DNA of 44,927 nt from Guillardia theta CCMP2712. Taxonomy: Eukaryota; Cryptophyceae; Pyrenomonadales; Geminigeraceae. The notes under the pieces were generated by a model. That model saw nothing but the letters and a program-made list of their open reading frames with translations. It did no database searches and was not told the DNA's origin. Shown one piece after another: positions 19,472 to 30,373 of the stretch. Both the position numbers and the translations under genes were made by a program. Where the stretch lies: the NCBI RefSeq assembly GCF_000315625.1, contig NW_005434665.1, positions 333,903-378,829 on the forward strand, written 5' to 3'. The stretch's first letter is position 1, and every line of letters begins with the position of its first letter.

Positions 19472-20295
19472 TCACCCTCGATGCCGCCAATCACAGCGGA
19501 GGCACTCACCTTGTTTCTTGTCGTCTATGCGCGTGCTACCGCCATCTTCTGTGGGCCCTTCTCTCTTCCTGATCTCGAACGGCTTGTCGTTCTTCTGTCC
19601 AAAGGGTCGACGAAGCTCTTCAACTTCGTCGGACTGCCCCAGCATGTGAATTCTGAAGAACAAGACGGTCATGCGCGAACTCATGCAAGAGAATGCTGTA
19701 AGATCAACCTGAATAGCTCGCTCTCCGCGATAGAGAAGGCCATGTAAACCGACACCATGAAAACGACGCGGAACTCCCCAAGTTGATATGCAATCATCCT
19801 TAAACGCTCCAAGTCATGCTGGATCGAAGTTGACTCAATACATACCCGACAAATACCATGATTGTCACAAATGCCTGTAATGATTCACCAAGTTTGTTGA
19901 TATCATACTGAGCAAGATGAATCTGTCAAACACATTGAACCCCAATAGTGTTTTTTCACCTCTTTTTTCGAAAGTGTCATCACTGTTCCCTCTGCAGATT
20001 TAAATTGAAAGTGAGAGTTATCGTTCTTGAAGAAGATGGCTCTGTACATCCAGATAAACCCAAAGCTACAATAGAGCCTGGCAACAAACAAGGAATCAAT
20101 GGATGACTGCAGACACCCCTCAGCACGAGGCAAGCACAGGTTTCGGTTGGGGATTCAGAAAGGGTCGACAAGTACAAGTCCGCACACCCATTACCAAGAT
20201 AGAACGTAGGCGGTCAGGAACGTGACTTTAGCATTCTTTTCCTCCACTCTCGCCATCACCAGCATTCCCACCAGCCCTGCCGTGAGCTTGTTCAT
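19472..20295 (-). CDS. Unrecognised multi-exon membrane protein
   Basis: Read on the minus strand from ATG 20295 (MNKLTAGLVGMLVMARVEEK), exons join as ...FLTAYVLSW | LYCSFGFIWMYRAIFF ... SAEGTVMTLSKKE | AFVTIMVFV | HDLERLRMIAYQLGEFRVVF then MVSVYMAFSIAESELFR | IHMLGQSDEVEELRRPFGQK and a charged tail. The 50-nt intron between ELFR and IHML joins in phase. Several short hydrophobic stretches suggest a small polytopic membrane protein with a cytosolic acidic/basic tail. The stop is placed at 19472 on the last open frame; a further intron is possible. No family assigned. Confidence 0.45.
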
Positions 20296-21393
20296 TGGAA
20301 GCAAAGAAGGAAGGTTTCAGGTTCAACTCACCCATCAGAAAAGTAGGAAGAACTTGTCCGGACTCCGGGACTCTCGTCACTTCCGAACTCGGAACTCGGA
20401 ACTTCGGAAGGAACTTCTTGCAGTTCGGCCCGGGCGCCGCCCGGGCCCCGGAGGTTCAAAGGTCCTCCTGGGTCCGGTGTCGACTACTCGTCAGGGCCTA
20501 GAAGGCCCCGACCGTAACATCGGAGTCGGCGCGGAGAGTCGGCAGGTACTACAGGGAAGCGGGGGGGAGGGGGGTCATATCGGGGGCTCTTTTCGATGAT
20601 TCAAGTAGGGGTACGGTAGTCATGATACCCTCACACCGGTGCCCCGTTGACTTCCACAGTCAGCTGTAGGGGTAGATGATCGATGAGACCCCCTTGTAGC
20701 CCACAAATCTCCATGATGGTTGAGGAAGGGGTGGGGTCCCTGCCTTCCGCCTGATTTGACTGTCAGGGTGCTACCGGTAGCTCTGGGCCAAGGAGCTTTT
20801 CCGAACTTGGTCGGTCAGCCCAATTTTCAGGTCCCTAATTGTAGTTTCAAAATTTTTGAGGTAATTTTGGGGTGAATTAATTTAAGTTGAACTTATTTTT
20901 TCAAAGAGAACCTTCCCCCATATTTGCCTACCCCTCCATCCTACCGATACTACCCCATAACCTTGGCTTCCTGCATCATACCATTTGTATCCTACCCCCA
21001 GTTTCCCCGAGTATGACCCCCTACCTTCGCACCAACTTTCTCCTCCGTTGGCGCCATGCAATGTTGAAAAGTGGCTTCGTAATTCCTGCCATAAGAGCTT
21101 CACAATCCCATGCTTGTCTGATGTCATCTTCAAACATTTAAACTACATACATCTTGTCTTGACTTGGGATATTCTCTGTGGCCTCAAACCGATCGGAAGA
21201 CGCCTTTAGAGTATGTTTGTTGAGCGTTCGAGTGACGATGGCACAAGGGAAACTCATTAGACAGTTCACGTGGTTTAACTCGTGCATGGCTTGCTGAGAT
21301 TCAGAAATCTTATTTGCTTTTGCCTGATTGTACGACAGGAATCATGATCAATTGCCACCAGCGACGGTCTTCAAAATGATTTTTTGAATTACC
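20296..21393. other. Long intergenic spacer with GC-rich palindromes and TACCCC motifs
   Basis: At about 20376-20416 the element GAACT(C/T)CGGAA is repeated several times. At 20428-20450 a GCCCGGGC-GCC-GCCCGGGC hairpin occurs, and a GGGCCTAGAAGGCCC hairpin follows at about 20495-20509. GGGGTA/TACCCC motifs recur at about 20606, 20669, 20938, 20963 and 21020. No convincing coding exon was seen, though the first exon of the next gene may begin here. Confidence 0.55.
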
Positions 21394-24300
21394 ATGAGAA
21401 GTGTCAGCCTTTCAATCCCTCCAGGGCTCAGAACAGGCAAACCTTTGGGTGATAGCTTTCATTTGCCGCAAGTTGCTCCTGATGATAGTCTTTCAGGTCC
21501 TGTACCCTCGAATATTCGAAGCGCTAAGCAAGACTTTGTGGTATAACTAGTTGGGTAGTTGAGGTAAACTTTATCTAACTTCTTGAAACTAGGGCATCGG
21601 GATTGCATTAGTTAGGACAAAAGCTGGCACAAATGCTGTCATGCAAGTTTGGCCAGGATCTCCAGCTGAAATTGCTGGCATTCGACGGAATGATGTGCAT
21701 TGCAAATGCTCGGATGCACTTTTTTAACATTTAATCATGCATCAGGTCATGCACTCTATTGACAATGTCTGCGTTGTGGATGCTCCAATCGAGACTTTGC
21801 AGGATGCACTTCGTGGACCTGGCGGTCTGTGCCTGTGAGCTATAAAACCACATTGAAGTGTCGAACAGGATCCACCGTGAATGTCTCAGTCTTGCGAGAG
21901 CAAGTGGTTTATGATATCGGCCCAATCAAACGACATGAGTGCCAAAGTGTGAGAAGTTTGGGAGAAAACATCGCTCAGCTGCGAAAAATTTGTTCCGAGC
22001 AAAGGCATACAGGTTTGTAATCACTAATTCTGTTCATTCCTAAACGATGGATCTACAAGGATTGGACGAAGTTCTGTCGAAGCTTAATCAAACATCAATT
22101 GAAATGGACAGGGAAAGAAGAGTGTATCGTGAAGAATTGTTGAAGTCATATTCAAACGAGCAGAATGCTATATTTAAGCTTCAACATCTATCTGATCTTC
22201 TGGTGATTGTTGCAAATCACCTTTTTGGGTGGTTGATCGTTTTGAAATTAACAGTTGGACAAGATCAATCACCAGAACGAAATCCAACAATCTATGCATG
22301 CCAGAATCCATGAAATTGCGCATATGAATCAAGAAGTGTTCCAATCCTTTGAAGACATCCAGCTGGAGATTAAATCACTGCAAGATGATTTCAAATCCAT
22401 AAACGAATGGTCCCAAACCAGTGGCAACAAGTATGGAGATGAAATTCAGCATTTCAACACTGACCCATACTTTCTTGCAGGATACGAAGATTTGCATCGG
22501 AGGATGAAAGCACAATGGACTGGAAAAGAAAAAATGTCGTGAAATCTACACTGGTACATGTTTTGAAAACTGATTTAAGAACAGATTTTTCCATTCAGTT
22601 TTCGTAAGAAAAATTCTCAGTCTGGTGGTACAGAGGTATGAATTTGATTGAATTTTCGTGCCAATCTGAATTTGTTTCAGAATCTCATGAGGGAGAACAT
22701 GATAAACTTATTGAAAGACCACAACAAACTTATTTCACATCCTTTCTCCAGAGTCAAAAAGTTATCTGATCAGCTCCAGACTGCCAAAATGCTTCTCGGA
22801 AAGTCACAGGACCTGCTGAAAGGATGCACAAAGGATAACGCCGAAAATCTTGAGAATGTATCACCATGCCAGGTAAGCAATGAGAGAGCATAAGTCATAT
22901 TAGCTTTCGTCTATCAGGGGTAAACAGCAAGTATGCTGAAGCTATTTTGTTTTACAGAGTTCGGATGTTTTGTGTAATCATAGACAAAAGATTTCTTGCT
23001 TCGACGATTCGTCTTCCGAGAAACAGAACAGCAGCTCAGATCAACGAATATCTAGGCAATGTGGAGTGTTCTCAACACCGATGGAGGCTGAGACCAGCTA
23101 TACGATGGCTTCAAAACGAGTAGATCAATGTCGAATATCGTGTGGGAGCTTCAATTTGATTGGTCGAATCTATTTCAATGGAAGAGTGAGCAGGGTCAAC
23201 GGGATCGCCCGAAGGGTCGATTGTATACTATCAAATCCTCAAATAGACCTGGAGGAAATCAATGACTGCATTATCATCATCGATCAAAGATCAGAAAACT
23301 TTGCTAGTCATGCCAGAAGGGCCATTCTTGCGGGTGCAACTAGCATCGTCATCATCGATGATGGTAACCTTGACCATGAAGTGATAGCAACCATATCCAG
23401 GACAATTCCAATCATTACAGTTGCAGTAGCAGAGGGCGAAATGCTGCCTGACGGATCGGAAATCAGTATTCAGTGCAGTCCCAGAGGAAATGATAACACA
23501 TATCATTCTAGCAATACTATTTTGAAATACGTATCGAACCATTGCAGTGCGAGTCTCTGCAGCCAAGACATCACCGGTGAGAAACTGAAAGCTGTTCGGC
23601 ATGCAATTGACAAGGAAACAGATGAACATTGTAGCATAGATCGATTATCATTAGCAGGAAAGAAACACGAGGATATTCCTGCATGTACATGCTATGAGTA
23701 TGCTGGAAATTCATACGCAGGTGCGTCACAATTGGATCACGATATGAGATGTTCAGCATGCTAATTCTTACTTCAGGTGGTATGATACAAACCAAAACAA
23801 AAAGGTATGATTCTGGTCAAGTTGCAAGTTTGAAGGACGCGCATAATGACTTGGATAACTTTCAAGTGGGCATATTTCATGAGGAAAGTCAACTTTTAGT
23901 GACGTTTTTGGCAGCATCGAAGTACTCGATCCCATTTGAGCTCCAGGAAAGACCGTTCTTCAAAGGTCCTCCTGAGGATTAGCAGCATCTTGCCTTGACT
24001 CTTGAACAGGTCAAGGAGGCACTTTACCAACAGGCGTTGGAGCAAGTTGGCCCCGTGGACCTTCCACTTGGATGGAGTATGAGAATGTCCAGAAGCCGAA
24101 ACCAGGTCTAATGACTTTGAGTGTGGTTGGCCTGTAACCGCTTCGTTTCAGGTGTTCTACTACAACAAGGAAACCAGAGAAAAACGATGGACTGTACCTG
24201 AGCTTCCTGAGAGGCATCATCTCCAGCAGACACCACCGATAGCACCGCAAAGTTGTCCTTGTGCTCAACCCAATTCTCCCCTGTCCATTGCTACACAGGT

Positions 24301-25291
24301 TCAGATGACTGCTGGAAACTATGTAGCACTTGTCTGAACTTTTCTGTACTGTACAGATGCAACTTGGAATAGCTGATGAAATTTCTTTGTGTGCTGAATC
24401 TTCGGTTGCTGGCGATTTGACAAGATGTGAGAGCGGCATCAGTCCAACATTGGATGCTTATGCAAGTGGTCAGTACTGTTTGGGGTTCATCTGTAGTTTG
24501 CTTAACAACCTGCCTGGAACAGATTCTGGGATGGAGATGAAGATTCCACCGTGGCCGCAAGATTTGATATCAGCAATGAATGCATTGGCTCGAATATTTG
24601 TTGGCGGGCGGCAGATAGTTTGCACTCGAGCAGAATTTGGGATGCAGGTAAAGTTGTTTTGTGTCAAACTGGATTAGATGTGATATGTACGGTAGGTGCA
24701 TCCTCAATTCAGCAATATGATCATCAAGGGAAAGATTGTTCGCACACAACCATGGCTTGCAAATGGGGCTCTTGAGAATGTTGATGAAATCAAGGGATGC
24801 ATCGCGATAATTGGACGAGGCGGCTGTCCCTTTACGGAGAAAGCAAGGCGTGCAGAGGAAGCTGGTGCAAAGGCTGTTGTCATAGTCAACCATGCAGATT
24901 TCTTGTTCAACGTCTTGGGAAAGGTACGGTCGCGATGGCAATGCCATGTGGAATGTACTTATGTTTTTGATTTTCAAGGTTTCCAATATCAATATCCCAG
25001 TCGTCTCCATCACTAAGAGCGATGGCGACTCGTTACAGAATGGAATGTCTGCTGTCTTACAATGGGGTGAAAACCCGAAGAAGGCACTTGAAGACTCGAA
25101 GAACATGGAAGTGAAGGAGCTTGCCGAGAAGGAGGAGTTCCCCTACAGTTTCAGATTAACCTCCCAGGTGATAATCGCTTACTCTCAACCTCCCAACACC
25201 GGATTTTGACATACTGATGATGCAGCTAGTGGAAGCGAAAGACATGGTTACAGAAAGAAGATCAGAATATGTCAATCTGACCGTCATCTAA
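21394..25291 (+). CDS. PDZ - coiled coil - PA - WW - PA multidomain protein, multi-exon
   Basis: The first supported exon starts at 21394 (MRSVSLSIPPGLRTGKPLGD) and joins in phase to a PDZ domain: GIGIALVRTKAGTNAVMQVW, PGSPAEIAGIRRNDV, then IETLQDALRGPGG and STVNVSVLRE (about 21594-21899). A helical/coiled-coil part follows (RRVYREELLKSYSNEQNAIF; HARIHEIAHMNQEVFQSFED; RVKKLSDQLQTAKMLLGKSQ; about 22047-22870). Next is a PA-type domain (DCIIIIDQRSENFASHARRA then ILAGATSIVIIDD, about 23268-23365), a Pin1-type WW domain (LPLGWSMRMSRSRNQ joined to VFYYNKETREKRWTVPE, about 24063-24200), and a second, better preserved PA domain (CIAIIGRGGCPFTEKARRAE then EAGAKAVVIVNHAD, about 24799-24900; NINIPVVSITKSDG near 24982). 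The stop is at 25289-25291. No protease domain or membrane helix is visible. PDZ and WW bind short C-terminal and Pro-rich peptides; PA domains are usually lid or substrate-binding modules. It probably acts as a scaffold; compartment unknown. Confidence 0.8.
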
Positions 25292-25548
25292 CAAGTTCAT
25301 CTTTATTTACTTGGATAAACTTAGTGTACACTTTGCTCTTGTTGAGTATCCTCGTGTGAAAAGGAGAATTTACTGTGCAAACACATCGATTCTCTTGTCG
25401 GGAAAGGTGTAAACATCAATCTGCGATGTTCATCATATCAGAGAAGCATGAGCAGCTGTATCACAAACACACCTTATCCATGAGAGGTCCTGGGAAGTCA
25501 CTTCGTGGACCTGCCACCATGTTCTCAGCTGCTCGGGCAGCAGTGGCT
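25292..25548. other. Convergent spacer
   Basis: Short spacer between the stops of the PDZ/PA/WW gene (+) and the lipocalin-like gene (-). No feature seen. Confidence 0.5.
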
Positions 25549-27032
25549 TCAGCACGTACCCATCACACTCGCGTCTGTAGACACAGGGTATTCGCAGCCG
25601 TCGTGCTTCACCATGTACATTCCAGCCTGCAGAACGGGTGACTTGAGCATGGGGGCGAGGAAGCAGAGGGTTACCCGATCTCCTCCGTATCGATCGATCC
25701 CCAGCTCCTTGGCCTTGTCAAACATCTGCTGCAGCGTCAGGGACAAGCGAGACTAGTTTCTCAAGCCCACCTCATCAAGCTCGGCTTTGCTGACTTTGGG
25801 GCCCCTGGAGGGTTGGGGGGTCAGGCGAGGCTCGACGGTTCATGGCGTACCTTGCAAGGAAGTTGATACCCACGAAGAGAATCTTTCCCGCAGCCTCCAC
25901 GCACTGCAGAGATTTCAGATCATGATTGGACATCTCCTCAGCTTGTCTACTTGACCTGCATCTGCAACGATCTGTCGTAGTAGGTCTTCCCATTTGCAGT
26001 CTTCTTCCACACGTAGAGCACGTAGTTGGGAAAATTGTAAGCGAAGCTGAAGGAAGGTCAGGGAGCGTTTCCTTGTGTGAGTGAACGAGTCTCACCCTTT
26101 CTCAAGAAACTCTCCAGGCTTCGACTTGTCATACTGGATAGTCATGTTGAGAGTATAGATCTTCTTGGCCACGTCCTCGCCTGCTCAGACCTTCACTGAC
26201 TCCCCAGCAGCAGGAGAGAGTCGCAACCTGGAAGCACTCCAGTCATCGGGCACGTTGTAGTGAACATGTCCTCGATCATGTTGTTGCTGCGAATGGTGAA
26301 ATTGAATCGTGTGCATCCACCTGGCAAGCGACGAGGTCAACGCGATCGGGGGAGGGCAGGGCTCGTACAGAAGTAGTTGGCTTGAGTGACGTCGTGATAT
26401 GCAAGCTCATACCAGATCCCCTGATACAAGTCTTCCTGCCATGCTCGAGCTCAAAAGATCGGAAGAGAAACCTTGTGTCACACCGTGAAATCGCTAGGAC
26501 GAGACTTCTTGCTGATCTCCTTGAGGTTCGGACACTTGTCCGCTGCGGCGGCAGGCTCGTCAGCGTACGCTCGCTGTGGGCATTAAAGTCACAGGGGGGC
26601 AAATCTGAGAGAGAGAGTTCGAACCGGTTGAGGAGCAAAGCAAAGAGACGGCGCCAAGAGCGCTGAGGCTGAGAACACCTTCTTGGCAATGTGAAGGAAC
26701 ACGTCTCGCCTTGCGATCTCCTGCTTGACGGCAGAGATCGTCTGAGCCTGCATCCTCTCTCAACACGCCCAACAGCAACGGCAGCTCATGATCACCAGCG
26801 CCTCCACTCCTCTGATCGCCTTGGTCAACCTCGTGCCCGAAGCTGGCGAGTGCCCTACATGTCGTTTGGGAACAGGGATGCTCACGAATGGAGGAGGTTG
26901 ATTACAGCTCCCTTCCCGCACTTCATGACCCGGCTGCGCCGGTACTAAGAAGTGTCGGAAGGAGGAAGCCGTCTGCATCATGCAGACGCAAAGCAAGAGG
27001 CTGAGCACTGGCCGAAGACTCATCTGCATCAT
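25549..27032 (-). CDS. Lipocalin-like protein with plastid/thylakoid-type leader, multi-exon
   Basis: The first ATG on this frame is at 27032 (an upstream in-frame codon at 27041 is GTG). The leader MSLRPVLSLLLCVCMMQTA is a signal peptide ending at SSFRH, the Phe motif of complex-plastid leaders. After a transit region, a second targeting-like segment follows: RRDVFLHIAKKVFSASALGA, with paired arginines ahead of a hydrophobic stretch, as in thylakoid-lumen proteins. The mature part begins DKCPNLKEISKKSRPSDF and, after an intron, YQGIWYELAYHDVTQANYF, which carries the G-x-W-Y-E signature of lipocalins. Next come CTRFNFTIRSNNMIEDMFTT, KKIYTLNMTIQYDKSKPGEF, FAYNFPNYVLYVWKKT, a short CVEAAGKILFVGINFLAR exon, and a final exon FDKAKELGIDRYGGDRVTLC to TGA at 25549. 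Plastid lipocalins and violaxanthin de-epoxidase share this fold; the enzyme's Cys-rich and Glu-rich flanks are not seen, so a lipid- or pigment-binding lipocalin is preferred. Confidence 0.7.
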
Positions 27033-27090
27033 CAAGATCACAAGATGAAAGTTGAGGAAGACTTTATGGGGTCGCCGTCACCGGTTCTTG

Positions 27091-27245
27091 CTCTTTCACC
27101 CTAAGATCAGACTAGAGATCTAGCTTCACCCTCAGATCAGACTAGAGGTCCAGCTTCACGCTCAGATCAGACTAGAGGTCCAGCTTCACGCTCAGATCAG
27201 ACTAGAGATCTAGCTTCACGCTCAGATCAGACTAGAGATCTAGCT
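27091..27245 (+). repeat. 30-bp tandem repeat, about five copies
   Basis: The unit is AGCTTCACGCTCAGATCAGA followed by CTAGAGATCT (30 bases), with CCCTCAG and AGGTCC variants. It is repeated four full times plus a partial first copy with CTAAGATCAG. It lies upstream of the lipocalin-like gene start (27032, minus strand), in the shared spacer with the DnaJ gene. Confidence 0.95.
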
Positions 27246-27694
27246 ACTTTCCTCAACTCTATCCCCCTTTTGCCCTTGTGCTTCAGTCGCGTCAGGGTCT
27301 GCAAACGCTTTCCTCCTCTTCCCCTCCACATGGAGGCCGATCTGTTGAACTACCCTTCATTTCCCAGGGTGGTGGCGTGTAAAAGGACGGGTCATGAAAG
27401 GGGGATACATTTGATCCTTTGATCCTCAACAGGGGTGGTTTGAAAGCAAAATACTAGGGTGGTGAAGTTCTGCGAAGAATGGGTGGGTATTTCAATATAC
27501 AAAAGGGGGTAGTGGTGGAATGGGGTAGGTTGTAGGCTCTAGAATTCCACAGGAGGGTGGGGTGAGGTCAGAAAATATTACTTATATTACTGAAAATATT
27601 TACTCATCTCAAAATCATATTCTTCATCAAGGGGTTTATGGGGGTTATTTGTGGAGTTGGTGGGGGTGGTGGAGCCAGTGCGGGTGAGGTGGCA
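27246..27694. promoter_or_regulatory. Upstream region of DnaJ gene with GGGTGG/GGGGTA motifs
   Basis: This is a divergent spacer with many G-rich words on the plus strand: CAGGGTGGTGGCG, AGGGGTGGTTTG, CTAGGGTGGTG, AAAGGGGGTAGTGG and ATGGGGTAGG. AT-rich sequence (AAAATATTACTTATATTACT) lies at about 27572-27591. Promoter role inferred from position and from repeated occurrence next to other genes. Confidence 0.45.
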
Positions 27695-29531
27695 ATGGTG
27701 CGAAAGCTCGGGAGGAACGGAGCTGCGATGGCGGGGCTGTTGTTGCTGTGCTGCATGAGCATGCAGGCAGCTGCGGAGAAGGACCTATACAAGATCCTTA
27801 ACGTCCCAAGGAACGCTGACGAGAAGGCCATCAAAGCTGCGTACAGGAAGTTGTCCCTCAAGTGAGTTGAGACACGTGGAGGGGTTCTGCTGGGTAAAGC
27901 AGGTCATGTGTAGGTATCACCCCGACAAGAACAAAGACCCAGATGCCAAGGAGAGGTTTTCGGAAGTTGCAGGTGACTTCAATCAGCATTGCTCTAGGTG
28001 TTCCCTTTCCTTACCTGTGGATTGTCGTAGCTGCCTACGAAGTCCTCTCTGACTCTGAGAAACGTCGGATTTATGATCAGCAAGGAGAGGAAGGGTTGAA
28101 GAGACACGAGCAAGGAGGAGGACAGGCACACAACCCTTTTGATATCTTCGCCCAAATGTTTGGTCATCGAAGTGCGGGCTCGGAGGAGCAACGGGGACCG
28201 GACATCAACATGGAGGTAATGCTTCAACGGTGTAGCAATGGGATGTTCTAAGTCACGTGTGGACTCAATCTCACATCTGCATCAAAGACTCTACAGATGT
28301 CAACTCATGGGATTTGCAGATGGAAGTGAGCTTGAAGGACCTTTACCTTGGGAAGCAGACCGACATTCTGCTCAAGAAGCAGATCATCTGCAGACAATGC
28401 GGAGGTTGTTTCTATCCATCGGGTCCTTCAGCGTGTAACAACGGATGACATAGGATCCGGTGCTAGATCTCCAGAAGATGTCAAACGCTGCAGCGCGTGT
28501 GGCGGGTCTGGTGTGCGGGTAGTCAGGCAGCAGGTGAAGTATGATGTCCATTTTGCCTGCATTTTCGCCTTTTTTTCCCCCTCCTCACATTCATACCCCC
28601 GTCAGATTGCTCCTGGCTTCGTGCAGCAGATGCAGACAACGTGCGAAGAGTGCGGAGGCAAGGGAAAGAAGGTGGCGCACAAATGCCCCAAATGCAAGGG
28701 ACGAAAGGTCCAGAGTGGGTCAGAGACGATAACTGTGGACATCGAGCGAGGAGCTCCGGACGGGCATGAGATCGTTTACGAGCAGCAGGTCGGCTCCTGG
28801 AGACACGAAGTTTGAGTGGAATTGCTGACTCCTTGCGATGTCAGGCGGACGAGAACCCTGACATGAAGTCTGGAGACATTAAGTTCAAGCTCCGCCAGCT
28901 GCCCCATCCCCTCTTCAGGTGAGTGCGCGGGTTCACGTGGGACGTGTTGTATCTTTGCTTATTCGATGGTGCAGGCGAGATGGAAAGAACTTGAAGATGA
29001 AGATGCGACTCTCGCTGAGGGAAGCGCTACTAGGATTCGAGAGGAAGGTTCGGCTCTCTTCGTCATGGGTGCTCGACAGATCTGAAAAGATTCCACAGGT
29101 CTCACATCTCGATGGACACGTCGTCACTGTGTCGGACTCAGGAACAACTCAGCATGGCCGAGTCCGAACGGTTCGATGACGCCCTCCTACAGCTGCGGCC
29201 GTAGCAAGTTGTAACATGTCGTCAACAGGTCAGGGGCGAAGGTATGCCGGAGCACAACTTTCCTTCTAGCAAGGGAGACCTCCTTGTTGAGTTTGAGGTT
29301 GAGATGCCCACCAAGGTATCAACCCCTGACATGATGTCTGTTGCCGGGAGACTCAAGGTGTGGCAGTTAACGGATGCTCAAGAAAGGGACTGGAAGAAGT
29401 TTTCGCCATGGCTGCTTAGTCGCTCTGTATTCACTTCAGGCATCATGTCAAGCAAGCCGCACAATATCGCTCGGCTCATTGTCGACCATTCTTCTACAAC
29501 CTTTCAGGACAATCCGAACACATGTTCGTAA
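27695..29531 (+). CDS. ER-lumenal DnaJ/Hsp40 co-chaperone (Scj1/ERdj3-type), multi-exon
   Basis: It stimulates the ATPase of ER Hsp70 (BiP) and delivers unfolded clients. The start at 27695 gives a signal peptide ([20 protein letters not shown], then MSMQAAA). The J domain begins [20 protein letters not shown]; after a 52-nt intron (27861-27912) it continues YHPDKN with the HPD motif, then [21 protein letters not shown] Gly/Gln-rich linker ([15 protein letters not shown]) and a client-binding domain follow ([20 protein letters not shown]). Four zinc-centre motifs are present: CRQCGGSG (spliced across an intron at about 28400-28453), [16 protein letters not shown] and a variant CPKCKGRK without the last Gly, as in ER members. 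The C-terminal domain includes [38 protein letters not shown], and [20 protein letters not shown] then FEVEMPTK. The last exon ([12 protein letters not shown]) and stop at 29531 are uncertain. No KDEL-type ending was seen, as in ERdj3. Confidence 0.92.
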
Positions 29532-30373
29532 CGTCCATACAGATTTCTTTTTTTAAATATTCCTTTCTTGTACAATGAAGTGGCAATCTGCATTCAAAGC
29601 AAGGGGTTTCTCGATTCCCTCCGCGGCTTCTCACCTAGAATCGAATCACTTCTCTTTGCTGTGTCTTTCTTCGGTCTCCACCCTCTCCTCTTCCTGCCCT
29701 CCAAACTCTCCCTCTCCCTCTCCCTCTCCTCCTCTCTGCTCTATCTCCAACCATGTCCTTCTCTCCTCTGTGACCCTGCCATCCCTGCCCCTTTGCCGGC
29801 ACCCTACACCACCCCATGTATTATCACCCTACCCCACAGTTACACCACAACCACTCACCTACCTGGTCAATGACCATCGTTTTCACCCCTCAATACGGGC
29901 TTCATGCACAACTCACCCCCTGCAAATATACCCCACCCCTCAGACCGTCACCAAATAAGCTCCGCCCTGCCCGCCAGCGATGGCGGCACGTGGGTGGCGA
30001 CTCGGACCTCTCGTCCTTCCGCTGCTGCCTCAACCTACATCCTCCTCTCACGTTGCTACTCTTCGCTGAAGCTCCTCCTGCATTTCCCCAGCCACTCTCA
30101 TGCACGCCCATCACTTGTTTCGTCCTGTTTCTTCCCCTGGCTGTACCACCCTTGTCTGCATCATGAGCTCTTCGTGGGACTTTGCCTGCGTTGCGAGTTA
30201 GAGAATCGTTCCTTTGATACCAGCAGTTAGATCATCGTACATTACCTCTGTTAAGCATCTTTCTGTTCCTCCCTTGCCTTGTTTGGAAATATCTCACAGT
30301 GATCATTGATTACAGAGGCAGTCCTCATGACGTCAGCGGGAATCGACTAGATAGCGTGACTTGGAAGCTCGAA
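29532..30373. other. Intergenic spacer, C/T-rich
   Basis: The stretch is pyrimidine-rich with CCCTCTCC runs (about 29708-29731) and CACCCTACCCCAC-type motifs at about 29800-29840. Open frames across it (Ser/Pro/Leu-rich) show no family features. The promoter of the next gene should lie at its right end. Confidence 0.5.

Noticed and set aside
26620-26640. tRNA B-box-like GGTTCGAACTC on the minus strand
   Set aside because: It lies in a coding exon of the lipocalin-like gene, and there is no A box or acceptor stem.
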